NCBI GenBank assembly: GCA_965203365.1
Contig: OZ241878.1
Span: 2,294,001-2,358,000 of the forward strand
DNA from: VYFG01 sp965203365
GTDB lineage: Bacteria; Pseudomonadota; Gammaproteobacteria; Arenicellales; Poriferihabitantaceae
DNA length: 64,000 nt
Direction of reading: 5' to 3'
Part shown: positions 1-8,300 of the stretch, one piece after another
Position numbering within the stretch: the first letter of the stretch is position 1
Layout: every line of letters starts with the position of its first letter
Translations under genes and position numbers: made by a program
The notes under the pieces: generated by a model
What the model was told of the DNA's origin: nothing
Seen by the model: only the letters and a program-made list of their open reading frames with translations
Database searches by the model: none

Positions 1-943
1 GGGAGCGGATGCGAAACCGGTGCTGGTGCCACTCCCAGTCGAATTGTGTCCCCGTGGACTGAAAGTGTGGGTTCAGGGGTCGGATATCCGCTCCCTGTCG
101 CCCATAGGTGATCCGCATGGGAGCATCGGTCAGATTCAGGATATCCCGGCCGAGTGCCTCATCCGTATTGGTCACCACCGCCTCCAGACCCAACAGGCCA
201 AAGAGTTTTTTCTTGGCTTCTGCGTAGGCCTGCATATCGCCATGGTAGTCCAGATGATCCCGGGTCAAGTTGGTGAACAGTGCTGTATGAAAATGCACGG
301 CGTTCACCCGACCCTGGTCCAGCCCATGAGACGAGACTTCCATGCAGACGGCCGTCGCCCCCTGGTCCAGCCAATCGCGTAGATTCCGGTGGACCGCCAC
401 GGCATCGGGCGTGGTCAGGGAAGCGGCGGCCAAGGCACCCGGGAACCCCGCCCCGAGGGTGCCCATCATCACGCAGCGTTCCCCCAGTTGATTCAGCGCC
501 TGGGCCAGCAGCCAGGCACACGTGGTCTTGCCATTGGTGCCCGTAATCCCGAGCACGCGCAGATGGGCGGACGGATCCGCGTACAATCGGGAGGCCATGA
601 GTCCCACCCGGTCCTTCAGATTGGACACCCCGACGGCATGTCCTCGGTGCGCCAGCCTTCGGCACACTTCGGAAGCATGGTCACTCTCGAAGAGTACAGC
701 ACGCGCCCCCGATTCCAGGGCGGTGACGACGTGTTCGCGTCCATCCGCGAAGCGGCCGGGGATCGCCACAAAGGCGTTGCCCGGCTCAATCCGACGACTG
801 TCCAGCGACAGGCCCGTAATGCCGGTATCCGCCAGTCCTTCCGGCAATCGCTCTCGTGGCGTGATACCCTTGAGCAGGTCACCCAACGGGAATCGGGGGG
901 TTGCCGGGGTCAACGGACCACGGCCCGGGGCAGCGGAGATCAT
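1..943 (-). CDS. murE: UDP-N-acetylmuramoyl-tripeptide synthetase MurE, N-terminal part (runs off window)
   Basis: Cytoplasmic peptidoglycan enzyme: ATP-dependent addition of the third residue (normally meso-diaminopimelate in Gram-negatives) to UDP-MurNAc-L-Ala-D-Glu. The reading frame from the ATG at 943 is open to base 1, giving about 314 residues. Visible are the Mur ligase ATP loop GITGTNGKTT at residues 132-141 and MEVSSHGLDQGRV near residue 200, the central-domain signature of MurE. The N-terminal UDP-binding domain is complete; the C-terminal domain and its DAP/Lys specificity motif lie beyond the window, so the third residue cannot be read. The start codon overlaps the ftsI stop as ATGA, supporting both this start and translational coupling. 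Confidence 0.96.
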   Translation of the reverse strand, partial: MISAAPGRGPLTPATPRFPLGDLLKGITPRERLPEGLADTGITGLSLDSRRIEPGNAFVAIPGRFADGREHVVTALESGARAVLFESDHASEVCRRLAHRGHAVGVSNLKDRVGLMASRLYADPSAHLRVLGITGTNGKTTCAWLLAQALNQLGERCVMMGTLGAGFPGALAAASLTTPDAVAVHRNLRDWLDQGATAVCMEVSSHGLDQGRVNAVHFHTALFTNLTRDHLDYHGDMQAYAEAKKKLFGLLGLEAVVTNTDEALGRDILNLTDAPMRITYGRQGADIRPLNPHFQSTGTQFDWEWHQHRFRIRS

Positions 944-2694
944 GCGGAATTCTCCCTCCCTGCCAAGGTGGTGACCCGGGTTTCGGGAATCCGGTCTGGC
1001 GGTACGTTGTACAATCGCATCAGGTCTTCCATGAGGTGAGCGAACACGGGCGCCGCCACCACCCCTCCGTAGTAATCGCCTCCCGTGGGATCATCCACCA
1101 TCACGACCATGACAAAGCGCGGGTCGGACAGGGGGGCCATCCCGGCAAAGAGACTGATGTATCGTTGATTGCGGTAGTTGCCATCGACCAGCTTGTGGGT
1201 GGTGCCGGTCTTGCCCCCGACCCGGTAGCGTTCAATCCGCGCCCGACTGGCCGTCCCTTGGGGGGGGGTCGCCGCCTTTTCCAGCATGTCCCGGATCTGC
1301 CGTGCGGTGGAGGGACTGAAGACCCGCTCGCCGGGCGGTCGGTAGCCGGGCGGTTGCGGCTCCAAGGTCACTGGCAGCAATTCCCCGTCGGTGGCAAACA
1401 CCGTATAGGCCCGGGCCAGCTGGAGGGGGGTCACGGAAAAGCCATAACCGAATGAAAGGGTCGCATGCTCGATTTCCCGACTTCTCGGTGTCAACACGCC
1501 CTTGACTTCCCCCGGTAGCTGGGCGGCCGGTTCACTGAAGCCGACCGCACTCAAGGTCTGGAACAACCGGTCAAACGGAAACGTCATCGCCACCTTGACC
1601 GAGCCGATATTGCTGGAGCGGGCCAAGACGTCAAAGAGTGGAATCGTGCCGTAATCATGCAAATCCCGGATGGTCTTCCCCCCGACCCGGTAATATCCCG
1701 GCGCGGTCTGGATCATCGTCTGTGCCCCGAACTCACCACTTTCCAAGGCCATGGCCACCGTAAAGGGCTTGGCCGTGGAACCCGGCTCCATCACATCGGT
1801 CACGGTCCGGTTGCGAAATACCCCGGGTCGGATCGAATCCCGATCATTGGGGTTGAATTGCGGGGAGGTGACCATGGCGAGGATCTCTCCACTCGGAACC
1901 GCCAGCACCACCACACTGCCCCCGGCCGCCTGATGTTGACGGACCGTCCTTTCCAGGTAGGTGGCAGCCAGCGACTGGATTCGCTGATCAATGCTGAGGC
2001 GGAGATTTTCCCCGTGCCGGACCGGCTGAATACTCTCGACGCTTTCCACAAAGTTGCCGGCCACATCCTTGAGCACTCGCTGGCGTCCCGGAACTCCAGC
2101 GAGTCGTTGGTCGTGGCGATATTCAAGACCTTCCTGGCCGACATCATCAATATTGGTAAATCCGAGCAGATGGGCCCCGACCGGGCCATCCGGATAGTAG
2201 CGCCGGTACTCGCGCTGGCGTTCCACGCCAGGAATGTTGAGCCCTTTGACCGCTTCCACCACCGCGGGGGGCAAGCGCCGCTTGATATACATGAAATCAT
2301 CTTCCTTGCGCCGGGCACAGTTCCTCTCCAGTGTGCGGGGGTCCAGTCCGAGCAAATCCACCAAGGGACCCCATTCTCCCCTCGTCGCACAGAAGATGCC
2401 AGGCTCGGCCCACAACGATTCCACCGGGGTGCTGACCGCCAACACCTGTCCATTACGGTCCAGAATCTGACCCCGCTGGGGCAAGACGACGATGTCTCGC
2501 AGATACCGGGCCGCCCCCTCGGCGTGCAGATGTCCCCGGTCCACGATCTGGATATAGATCACCCGCCCGGCGATCACGGCCAGCCCCGCCAACAGGATTC
2601 CCAGAACGACATATTCCCGCCAAAGAGGCGGGCGAACAAGGCGCCTACCCATGAAGATGTCCGATGACCGGTCGCCGGATATGCGGAATGTCAT
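940..2694 (-). CDS. ftsI: Peptidoglycan D,D-transpeptidase FtsI (PBP3)
   Basis: Septal transpeptidase that cross-links peptidoglycan within the divisome, anchored in the inner membrane by one N-terminal helix (about residues 27-48). The penicillin-binding signature is complete: STAK with nucleophile Ser306, SSN near residue 363, and KTGT near residue 490. The frame is open upstream to 2949, but the ATG at 2694 overlaps the ftsL stop as ATGA and gives a normal 584-residue protein. A second ATG at 2652 (570 residues) is also possible. Lies between ftsL and murE in the standard dcw order, with overlaps on both sides. Confidence 0.96.
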   Translation of the reverse strand: MTFRISGDRSSDIFMGRRLVRPPLWREYVVLGILLAGLAVIAGRVIYIQIVDRGHLHAEGAARYLRDIVVLPQRGQILDRNGQVLAVSTPVESLWAEPGIFCATRGEWGPLVDLLGLDPRTLERNCARRKEDDFMYIKRRLPPAVVEAVKGLNIPGVERQREYRRYYPDGPVGAHLLGFTNIDDVGQEGLEYRHDQRLAGVPGRQRVLKDVAGNFVESVESIQPVRHGENLRLSIDQRIQSLAATYLERTVRQHQAAGGSVVVLAVPSGEILAMVTSPQFNPNDRDSIRPGVFRNRTVTDVMEPGSTAKPFTVAMALESGEFGAQTMIQTAPGYYRVGGKTIRDLHDYGTIPLFDVLARSSNIGSVKVAMTFPFDRLFQTLSAVGFSEPAAQLPGEVKGVLTPRSREIEHATLSFGYGFSVTPLQLARAYTVFATDGELLPVTLEPQPPGYRPPGERVFSPSTARQIRDMLEKAATPPQGTASRARIERYRVGGKTGTTHKLVDGNYRNQRYISLFAGMAPLSDPRFVMVVMVDDPTGGDYYGGVVAAPVFAHLMEDLMRLYNVPPDRIPETRVTTLAGRENSA

Positions 2695-2981
2695 GGGGCC
2701 GGTTCCCCTTGATCCATCAGTAGCAGGGTGACAATGTTTTCTGGCGGCGGCGCCAGCATGTCCCGTCGTTCGCGGGCCTGGTCCTCCATGCTGTGCTGCC
2801 GGGCCCAAGTCGCCCGCTCCAGAATCAAACGACCCGTTTCCGCTTGCAGTTCGGCACGTTGCTGCTCCTGGACCTGCTGCTGCATGAACACCAGACGATA
2901 CTGGTGCCGAACCCCGACCACCGCCATCGCACTGCTCAGCACCAGGCAAAGCAGCAGGATCTGGAATCGGGTCAGCAGCAT
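2691..2981 (-). CDS. ftsL: Cell division protein FtsL
   Basis: Small bitopic divisome protein that pairs with FtsB and helps activate FtsI/FtsW. 96 residues: a very short cytoplasmic tail, one transmembrane helix (about residues 6-24), then a periplasmic heptad-rich coiled coil containing many Gln and Glu residues (about 30-75). Length and architecture fit the family, whose primary sequence is poorly conserved. Overlaps the 3' end of rsmH by 10 bases and ftsI by 4 bases, so it is almost certainly co-translated with both. Identification rests on architecture and position. Confidence 0.9.
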   Translation of the reverse strand: MLLTRFQILLLCLVLSSAMAVVGVRHQYRLVFMQQQVQEQQRAELQAETGRLILERATWARQHSMEDQARERRDMLAPPPENIVTLLLMDQGEPAP

Positions 2982-3925
2982 GAGATCTTCTCAGCCACTC
3001 GCATCACCGCGCTACGCGCCCGTCGATTGGCCGCCACTTCGGTCTCATCGGCCCGGATGGCCTTGCCCACCGGTTGCAGTGTCGGCCGCAGCTTGTCCTG
3101 CGTCACCGGCAGGTCCGGGGGATAGGGGTCGCCGCGGCTTTGTTCCCGAATGAACCGCTTGACCAGACGATCCTCCAAGGAATGAAAACTGATCACCACC
3201 AGACGGCCTCCCCGAGTCAGCACATCCACCGCCTGGGGCAGGGCTTCCTGCAATTCCTCAAGTTCCCGGTTCAGGGCGACCCGGATGGCCTGGAATGTGC
3301 GGGTCGCGGGGTGCTTGCCAGCCTCCCGGGTGGGGACCGCAGCGGAAACCACCCGAGCCAGTTCTCCCGTGGTGGTGAAATGGCCATGGGCCTTGATCCG
3401 GCGGGCCACTCGCCGGGCGAACCGTTCTTCCCCCAGCGTCCTCAATACCTGGACGAGTTCCGTTTCTTTGACGCGATCGAGCCACTGCGCCGCCGTGAGA
3501 CCTTCCTGTGGGTTCATGCGCATATCCAAGGGGCCATCATGCGTGAAGCTGAAACCGCGGTGCCCATCATCGAGCTGGGGGGAAGAGACGCCCAGATCAA
3601 ACAGCACGCCCGTCACCCGACCGGACAGGGCACGGGCGTCCAGCATGACCCGAAGCCGGGAAAACGGTGCCTGGACAATGTCAATCCGCTGGTCGCCGGA
3701 CCACTCTCGACGGGCCGCATGGACCGCATCGGGATCCCGGTCCATGACCAGCATCCGGCCCCCTGTGCCCAGATGCGCCAGGATGGCTCTCGTGTGCCCT
3801 CCCCGTCCATAGGTGGCATCCACGACAATCCCGTGTTCCGCCAGGCACAATCCCCTGATCACGGCCGCTTGCAGAACTGGCCGGTGCCGGGGGCGGTTGT
3901 CACGGGCTCCGTCCACCGGGATCAC
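2972..3925 (-). CDS. rsmH: 16S rRNA (cytosine(1402)-N(4))-methyltransferase RsmH (MraW)
   Basis: SAM-dependent methyltransferase acting on C1402 of 16S rRNA. Motifs include HRPVL near the N-terminus, VDATYGRGGHTRAIL (SAM loop), FDLGVSSPQLD, GFSF..GPLDMRM and the C-terminal VISFHSLEDR block, all diagnostic of the family. The open frame extends to 3994, but the GTG at 3925 overlaps the mraZ stop as GTGA and yields 317 residues, close to the 313 of E. coli RsmH; this start is preferred. Tightly packed between mraZ and ftsL. Confidence 0.96.
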   Translation of the reverse strand: MIPVDGARDNRPRHRPVLQAAVIRGLCLAEHGIVVDATYGRGGHTRAILAHLGTGGRMLVMDRDPDAVHAARREWSGDQRIDIVQAPFSRLRVMLDARALSGRVTGVLFDLGVSSPQLDDGHRGFSFTHDGPLDMRMNPQEGLTAAQWLDRVKETELVQVLRTLGEERFARRVARRIKAHGHFTTTGELARVVSAAVPTREAGKHPATRTFQAIRVALNRELEELQEALPQAVDVLTRGGRLVVISFHSLEDRLVKRFIREQSRGDPYPPDLPVTQDKLRPTLQPVGKAIRADETEVAANRRARSAVMRVAEKISCC

Positions 3926-4380
3926 AGCGAGATCTGTTCCAGTTCCACGGACATGTCCCCGGTCGGGGGCTCCTCCCGAAGCCATTGGGCACATTTTTCG
4001 TTCCAGAGGGTCTCATCCCAAATCTCGAACTTGTTGCCCTGCCCCACGAGATAGACGGTCTTGATCAGCAGGGCAAACTCCCTCAGGGATGGGGGCAGCA
4101 AAATCCGACCGGTCTTGTCAATGTCCACCACGCTGGCATACCCGATCAAAAACCGCTTGAGTTTCTGATGGTTGGGGTCGAAGCTGGACAGGTTCACTAC
4201 CTTCTGCTCGACGACAGCCCATTCATCCATCGGATAGAGCCACAGGCATTTTTCCCGGGTATTGTTCACCGTGACCACCAGCCGCCCCTGGCAGCGTTGT
4301 TCCAGATCATCCCGACATCCTTTGGGGATGGCCAGGCGTCCTTTGCCGTCGAGGAGGAGTTTTTGGGCGCCACGAAACAT
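3922..4380 (-). CDS. mraZ: Transcriptional regulator MraZ
   Basis: DNA-binding protein with tandem SpoVT/AbrB-like (MraZ) domains that controls its own division/cell-wall operon. 152 residues: the first MraZ domain opens with FRGAQKLLLDGKGRLAIP and the second has YASVVDIDKTGRILLPPSLREFA, both with the characteristic D-x-(K/T)-GR(L/I) turn. First gene of the cluster mraZ-rsmH-ftsL-ftsI-murE. The upstream region holds a good sigma70 promoter overlapped by three 10-bp-spaced direct repeats, the arrangement MraZ recognises in other bacteria, so autorepression is likely. Confidence 0.96.
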   Translation of the reverse strand: MFRGAQKLLLDGKGRLAIPKGCRDDLEQRCQGRLVVTVNNTREKCLWLYPMDEWAVVEQKVVNLSSFDPNHQKLKRFLIGYASVVDIDKTGRILLPPSLREFALLIKTVYLVGQGNKFEIWDETLWNEKCAQWLREEPPTGDMSVELEQISL

Positions 4381-4415
4381 GAGGGATCAGAATGGAGGCA
4401 GATTCACCATAATTC

Positions 4416-4441
4416 TGCACTGAGATGCACTGAGATGCACT
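4416..4441 (-). promoter_or_regulatory. Three direct repeats, probable MraZ operator
   Basis: AGTGCA occurs three times on the minus strand (4441-4436, 4431-4426, 4421-4416), separated by 4 bases, so the period is exactly 10 bp, one helical turn. In E. coli, MraZ binds three TGGGN boxes with the same spacing; the core here is GTGCA rather than GTGGG. The first repeat overlaps the -10 box at 4444-4439, a good position for repression. Confidence 0.65.
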
Positions 4442-4468
4442 ATATGCCCCGAGGTGAAGACTTGTCAA
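4439..4468 (-). promoter_or_regulatory. Sigma70-type promoter of the mraZ operon
   Basis: On the minus strand TTGACA (4468-4463) is followed after 18 bases by TATAGT (4444-4439). Both hexamers are near consensus. Transcription would begin about 50 bases before the mraZ ATG at 4380, just inside the repeat block at 4416-4441. Confidence 0.75.
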
Positions 4469-4748
4469 GCCGAATCGGCCCTTTTCTCTCGGCAAATCCA
4501 TTGATTTTTAAAATAAAATGGTCCGGTCTGGCTCGCGATGCCGATCGAAATTTAAAGTGGTTTCTGGGCAGTTCCCTTAACTTACTTATTCATTGAACTT
4601 ATTTTCCACTGACTCTGGCGAACGAAGCGATATTCCGCCTCGGGATACCCTGCCCTGGTGAAGGGACCGGGTCTGGGCTCAACCGGGGAAGGTCCGCGCA
4701 CCAGTGCCTTCATTTCCGTCTGACCTCAGTCGTGAGACAGGCCGACCT

Positions 4749-4790
4749 CCATCCGGGTCCGGATGGTTCGGAGCCGTCCGTTCAGACGGC
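4749..4790 (-). terminator. Two hairpins at the 3' end of the Nudix gene
   Basis: Two inverted repeats lie in tandem: GCCGTC/GACGGC (4773-4778 with 4785-4790, spanning the stop codon) and CCATCCG/CGGATGG (4749-4755 with 4760-4766, 4-base loop). No clear U-run follows, so termination is inferred only from position. Confidence 0.35.
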
Positions 4791-5441
4791 TGTGATCCGC
4801 AACAGATCCTGCACGAAGCGATAGGTCATTCCCCAGAGAATCCTTTTCTCGCCGTGGCGGGCATGGCCAAGATGGATGGCCGGATAAGGGGTGGCTCGAA
4901 ATCGGGTTCGATGTGGGATGCGGCGCATGGGATCCCTGAGCATGGTCAGGGGAATCCAGAAAATGTCCCCCACTTCCTCATTGGGCACGAGGTGGGGATT
5001 CGTCTCCAGGCGAAAGACCATGCAGGCCACCCGCAGATTCAACAGACGATGACGGTGTCGGCCCTGCTGATCATCTAGACGGCCAATCTGCAAGGCCGGG
5101 TGGAGACAGACCCCGATTTCCTCCCACGTTTCCCGGATGGCGACCGCCGTCAGACTGGGGTCCCCGTCTTCAAACCCCCCTCCCGGAAAGGCCACCTGTC
5201 CCGACCACGGGTCCAAAACGGATTTGGCCCGCTGGATGAACAACATCTCAGGACCCTGAGGACGGTCCTGCAGGATCATGGCGACCACCGCCTGTCGCTT
5301 GCCATCCGCACTCATCAACGAGGGAGAGTACCGTCCCAAGGCCTGTTCGATCGATAACATCAAGGTCTGTTTCAACCTACCATTCGGTGACATCCAGTGG
5401 ATCATCCGGTTTTTCGTGAGAGGAATCGCCCCCGGTCGCAT
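4782..5441 (-). CDS. Nudix hydrolase, CoA pyrophosphatase-like (NudL/UPF0035 type)
   Basis: Predicted to hydrolyse a nucleoside diphosphate derivative, most likely CoA or acyl-CoA, to phosphopantetheine and 3',5'-ADP. Shows the UPF0035 motif running into the Nudix box: SGQVAFPGGGFEDGD followed by AIRETWEEIG (REx2EExG), at about residues 78-110. The preceding LFIQRAKSVLDPWSG corresponds to the LLTxR block of CoA-type Nudix enzymes. 219 residues from the 5441 start; ATGs at residues 13, 17 and 28 are alternatives because the conserved domain begins near residue 30. Stands alone on the minus strand, diverging from hslR. Confidence 0.85.
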   Translation of the reverse strand: MRPGAIPLTKNRMIHWMSPNGRLKQTLMLSIEQALGRYSPSLMSADGKRQAVVAMILQDRPQGPEMLFIQRAKSVLDPWSGQVAFPGGGFEDGDPSLTAVAIRETWEEIGVCLHPALQIGRLDDQQGRHRHRLLNLRVACMVFRLETNPHLVPNEEVGDIFWIPLTMLRDPMRRIPHRTRFRATPYPAIHLGHARHGEKRILWGMTYRFVQDLLRITAV

Positions 5442-5582
5442 TCAGCCAGCCGGATGGGTCAACGTCCATCCGCAGGACACGGCGAATCCCGATCCGGATG
5501 AACGGCCCATGACTGGACCGGTGCGACATCCCGCTCCCCGCAATCCGGTGAAACCGGGTCGATTTTATCGTAGAATCAGCGG

Positions 5583-6029
5583 ATGAAAACGAACCCGCAG
5601 TCGACCTGGCCCCGCCCGGACGGCAATACCCAGCGGATCGACACCTGGCTTTGGGTGAGCCGCTTTTTCAAGACGCGACGACTGGCCAACGAAGCGGTTT
5701 TGGGAGGGCATGTCTGGCTGAACGGCCAACGATGCAAGCCCGCCAAGGCGGTCCAACCCGGTGACCGGCTGCGGATCCGTCGGGCGGCCCAAGAGTTCAC
5801 CGTGGTCATTGCTGGGCTGTCGCCCAAGCGATTGGGAGCCGCACTGGCCGCCGACCTGTACCGGGAAACCCCGGCCAGCCAAGCAGCCCGGGAAGAACAA
5901 GCCATGTACAGGAAAGCCCAACGTCACGGCGTGCAGTACGATTCCCGTCGGCCCGGTCCACGTGCCCGCGACACCCTCCGGCGGATCAAGCACCAAAGGC
6001 CGGAGCAGGACGCCTTTTTTGCCGATTGA
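5583..6029 (+). CDS. hslR: S4-domain RNA-binding heat shock protein Hsp15 (HslR)
   Basis: Binds 50S ribosomal subunits carrying a stalled nascent chain and helps recycle them. The S4 RNA-binding domain occupies about residues 17-75 with RIDTWLWVSRFFKTRRLANEAV and HVWLNGQRCKPAKAVQPGD, closely matching E. coli Hsp15. The C-terminus is basic, with RRPGPRARDTLRRIKHQR as in the family. 148 residues against 133 in E. coli; the extra length is an N-terminal extension. It ends 17 bases before the hprA-like ATG, so the two may be co-transcribed. Confidence 0.92.
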   Translation: MKTNPQSTWPRPDGNTQRIDTWLWVSRFFKTRRLANEAVLGGHVWLNGQRCKPAKAVQPGDRLRIRRAAQEFTVVIAGLSPKRLGAALAADLYRETPASQAAREEQAMYRKAQRHGVQYDSRRPGPRARDTLRRIKHQRPEQDAFFAD

Positions 6030-6046
6030 TCCGCTGTCCCGTCCGT

Positions 6047-7000
6047 ATGAAAGGCTGCCTGCTCGACCAGCGATCCTTTGATCGGGACGACATTCGGCTT
6101 CAGGGTCTCCTGAATCGGCTGGATCACTGGGTCTGCTATCCCAGCTCCCGACCCATCCAGGTGGCAGAACGCATCCAGGGCTGTGAAGTGGTCGTCACCA
6201 ACAAGGTGCCGCTGGACCGGGCGGCGATTGGTCAGTCTGATGTACTCCAACTCGTCTTGGTCGCCGCCACGGGCACGGACCATGTGGATCTGCCCGCCTG
6301 TCGCGAACGCGGTGTGGTGGTCTGCAACGCGACCGGGTACTCCCGTCCTGCGGTGGTGCAGCATACCCTGGCCCTGATGCTGAACCTAATGACCCACCTA
6401 CCGGCCTATCGGGAAGCGGTTCACCGCGGGGACTGGTGCCGCAGCGACGTATTCTGCCTGCTGGATCACCCCATCCGTGAATTGGAAGGTCGCACACTGG
6501 GCATCCTCGGATATGGTGATATCGGCCGTGAGGTCGCCCGCATCGGTCAGGCGTTGGGCATGCGCGTCGTGATTGCCGCCCGCCCGAGGACTGAACCCAC
6601 CGGGGATCGACTTGGGCTGGAGGATTTTCTGGCCACCAGCGATGTCATCAGCCTGCATTGCCCGCTGAACCGGGATACCCGGTGCCTGCTGTCCACCGCC
6701 CAGTTCCACCGCATGAAATCCAATGCGGTCCTGATCAACACGGCCCGGGGTGGCATCGTCGACCCCCAGGCGCTGGCCCGGGCGCTCCGAAGTGGACAAA
6801 TCGCCGGGGCTGGAATCGATGTGCTGGATCCGGAACCTCCGCCCCCCGACCACCCACTGCTTGCCACTGATATCCCCAATCTGATCGTCACCCCCCACAA
6901 TGCCTGGGGCACGCTGGAAAGTCGCCAGCGACTGGTATCCCAACTGGAGGCAAACCTCGTGGCCTGGCAATCCGGTGCACCCCGCAATGTGGTTCATTGA
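6047..7000 (+). CDS. D-isomer-specific 2-hydroxyacid dehydrogenase, probable glycerate dehydrogenase/hydroxypyruvate reductase
   Basis: NAD(P)-dependent reduction of a 2-oxoacid, most likely hydroxypyruvate to D-glycerate. The Rossmann signature GILGYGDIGREVARIG is at about residues 149-164. Catalytic elements follow in order: Arg in NTARGGIVD, Glu in DVLDPEPPPPDHPLL, and His in VTPHNAWGT. 317 residues, normal for the family. The ATG at 6047 is chosen over an upstream TTG at 6026 that would overlap hslR. Substrate is inferred from overall resemblance to HprA-type enzymes; the serine-glyoxylate aminotransferase at the other end of the window would supply hydroxypyruvate. Related 2-hydroxyacid dehydrogenases cannot be excluded. 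Confidence 0.85.
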   Translation: MKGCLLDQRSFDRDDIRLQGLLNRLDHWVCYPSSRPIQVAERIQGCEVVVTNKVPLDRAAIGQSDVLQLVLVAATGTDHVDLPACRERGVVVCNATGYSRPAVVQHTLALMLNLMTHLPAYREAVHRGDWCRSDVFCLLDHPIRELEGRTLGILGYGDIGREVARIGQALGMRVVIAARPRTEPTGDRLGLEDFLATSDVISLHCPLNRDTRCLLSTAQFHRMKSNAVLINTARGGIVDPQALARALRSGQIAGAGIDVLDPEPPPPDHPLLATDIPNLIVTPHNAWGTLESRQRLVSQLEANLVAWQSGAPRNVVH

Positions 7001-7042
7001 ACCGCCCGGAGTCGGTACACGCCAGAAACCGTTCTGGTCGGC

Positions 7043-8257
7043 ATGTCGACGGCACAGGGCCCGGTGAATTCCTTCCAGCATTCCATCCCGCTCTCCCTGT
7101 ACGTGCACTTTCCGTGGTGCATGCAGAAATGTCCGTACTGCGATTTCAATTCCCACCCGGTCGGTCATCGCCTGGAGGAAGACCGATATATCCGGGCGGT
7201 GCTGGCCGACCTGGATTTCGAACGGTCAGAAGACGGGGGTGACCGTGAACTGATGTCGGTTTTCCTGGGCGGGGGGACCCCCAGTCTGTTCTCTCCGACG
7301 GCACTGGCCGCCGCCCTGGATGGCATCGCGGCCCGATTTACCCTGGCGCAAGGGGCTGAAATCACTCTGGAAGCCAATCCCGGCACCACAGAGTACACGG
7401 ACTTATCCGCCTGTCGGAATGCGGGCATCAATCGACTGTCAATCGGGGTCCAGAGTTTCCATGACGAGCAACTCCGGTCACTGGGTCGAATCCACACCGC
7501 CTCGGAGGCCGTGCAAGCCTTCCACCAAGCCCGCAAGGCCGGATTCCGAAACATCAACCTAGACCTGATGTACGGACTGCCCCGGCAGACCGTTCAGGAC
7601 GCCATCCGCGATCTTCAGCAAGCTCTCATGCTGGAACCCGACCACCTCTCCGTATACCAACTCACCCTGGAACCGAACACGGTATTCCACCGATACCCGC
7701 CGGCCCTCCCTGCGGAAGAGGAACGGTTCCACATGCAGGAAGCCTTGCAAGACCGACTGGAACAGGCCGGATTTGATCAATACGAGGTCTCTGCCTATGC
7801 CAAGGATGGTCGCCGATGCCAGCATAACCTGAACTACTGGCACTTCGGGGACTACATCGGGGTCGGAGCTGGTGCGCATGGCAAACAGACGAAATCCCGC
7901 GGGACGATACAACGAAGGGCTCGGAAAAAACATCCGGCCGCCTGGTTGGCCGTTGCGGGGACTGATCGAGTGTTGGCCGAGGTTCATGAGGTGGAAGGAC
8001 AAGACCTTCTGTTCGAGTTTTTCATGAATGCCCTGCGGCTACGGCAGGGATTCACTGTGTCCATGGCGTCGGCGCGGACGGGACACCCCACCGAGTCCAT
8101 CGAACGCATGTTGGCGCCACTGATAACACGCGATCTGGTGTCCAAGGACCAAGACCGCATGACTTGCACCCCGCAAGGCTACCTGTTTCTGGATGAGGCC
8201 CTGACCAGAATCCTGCCAAATGCGCAAACAAGGCCCTCTGCCTTGGACAGAGCCTGA
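7043..8257 (+). CDS. hemW: Radical SAM heme chaperone HemW (HemN-like)
   Basis: Radical SAM protein thought to deliver heme to membrane targets; formerly annotated as oxygen-independent coproporphyrinogen oxidase. The cluster motif CMQKCPYC (CxxxCxxC) is at about residues 27-34, followed by GGGTPSL and the TIM-barrel blocks EANPGT, INRLSIGVQSF and NLDLMYGLP. It lacks the extra N-terminal segment of true HemN, supporting the HemW assignment. C-terminal HemN domain present from about residue 300. 404 residues. Separated from the upstream dehydrogenase by 42 bases, so possibly the last gene of the hslR-hprA-hemW run. Confidence 0.92.
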   Translation: MSTAQGPVNSFQHSIPLSLYVHFPWCMQKCPYCDFNSHPVGHRLEEDRYIRAVLADLDFERSEDGGDRELMSVFLGGGTPSLFSPTALAAALDGIAARFTLAQGAEITLEANPGTTEYTDLSACRNAGINRLSIGVQSFHDEQLRSLGRIHTASEAVQAFHQARKAGFRNINLDLMYGLPRQTVQDAIRDLQQALMLEPDHLSVYQLTLEPNTVFHRYPPALPAEEERFHMQEALQDRLEQAGFDQYEVSAYAKDGRRCQHNLNYWHFGDYIGVGAGAHGKQTKSRGTIQRRARKKHPAAWLAVAGTDRVLAEVHEVEGQDLLFEFFMNALRLRQGFTVSMASARTGHPTESIERMLAPLITRDLVSKDQDRMTCTPQGYLFLDEALTRILPNAQTRPSALDRA

Positions 8258-8300
8258 CATCGATCGCCACCCACCGCCCTCACAACACCCCACATACGAC

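Larger units (their letters stand above)
4381..4781. other. mraZ upstream region; no gene seen outside promoter
   Basis: Besides the mraZ promoter and repeats, 4470-4740 is AT-richer than its surroundings (around 4495-4620) and holds no convincing ORF. I looked for RNase P RNA, which precedes mraZ in some gammaproteobacteria, and found none of its conserved blocks. Confidence 0.6.

Noticed and set aside
1657..2667. 336-codon plus-strand ORF antisense to ftsI
   Set aside because: Shadow of a conserved gene; no recognisable content.
3074..4054. 326-codon plus-strand ORF antisense to rsmH and mraZ
   Set aside because: Shadow of conserved genes; no domain, no start signal, opposite strand fully explained.
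4540..4780. Possible RNase P RNA (rnpB) upstream of mraZ
   Set aside because: Position fits some gammaproteobacteria, but the conserved P4 blocks (GAGGAAAGTCCGGGC and ACAGAA-type) are missing on both strands.
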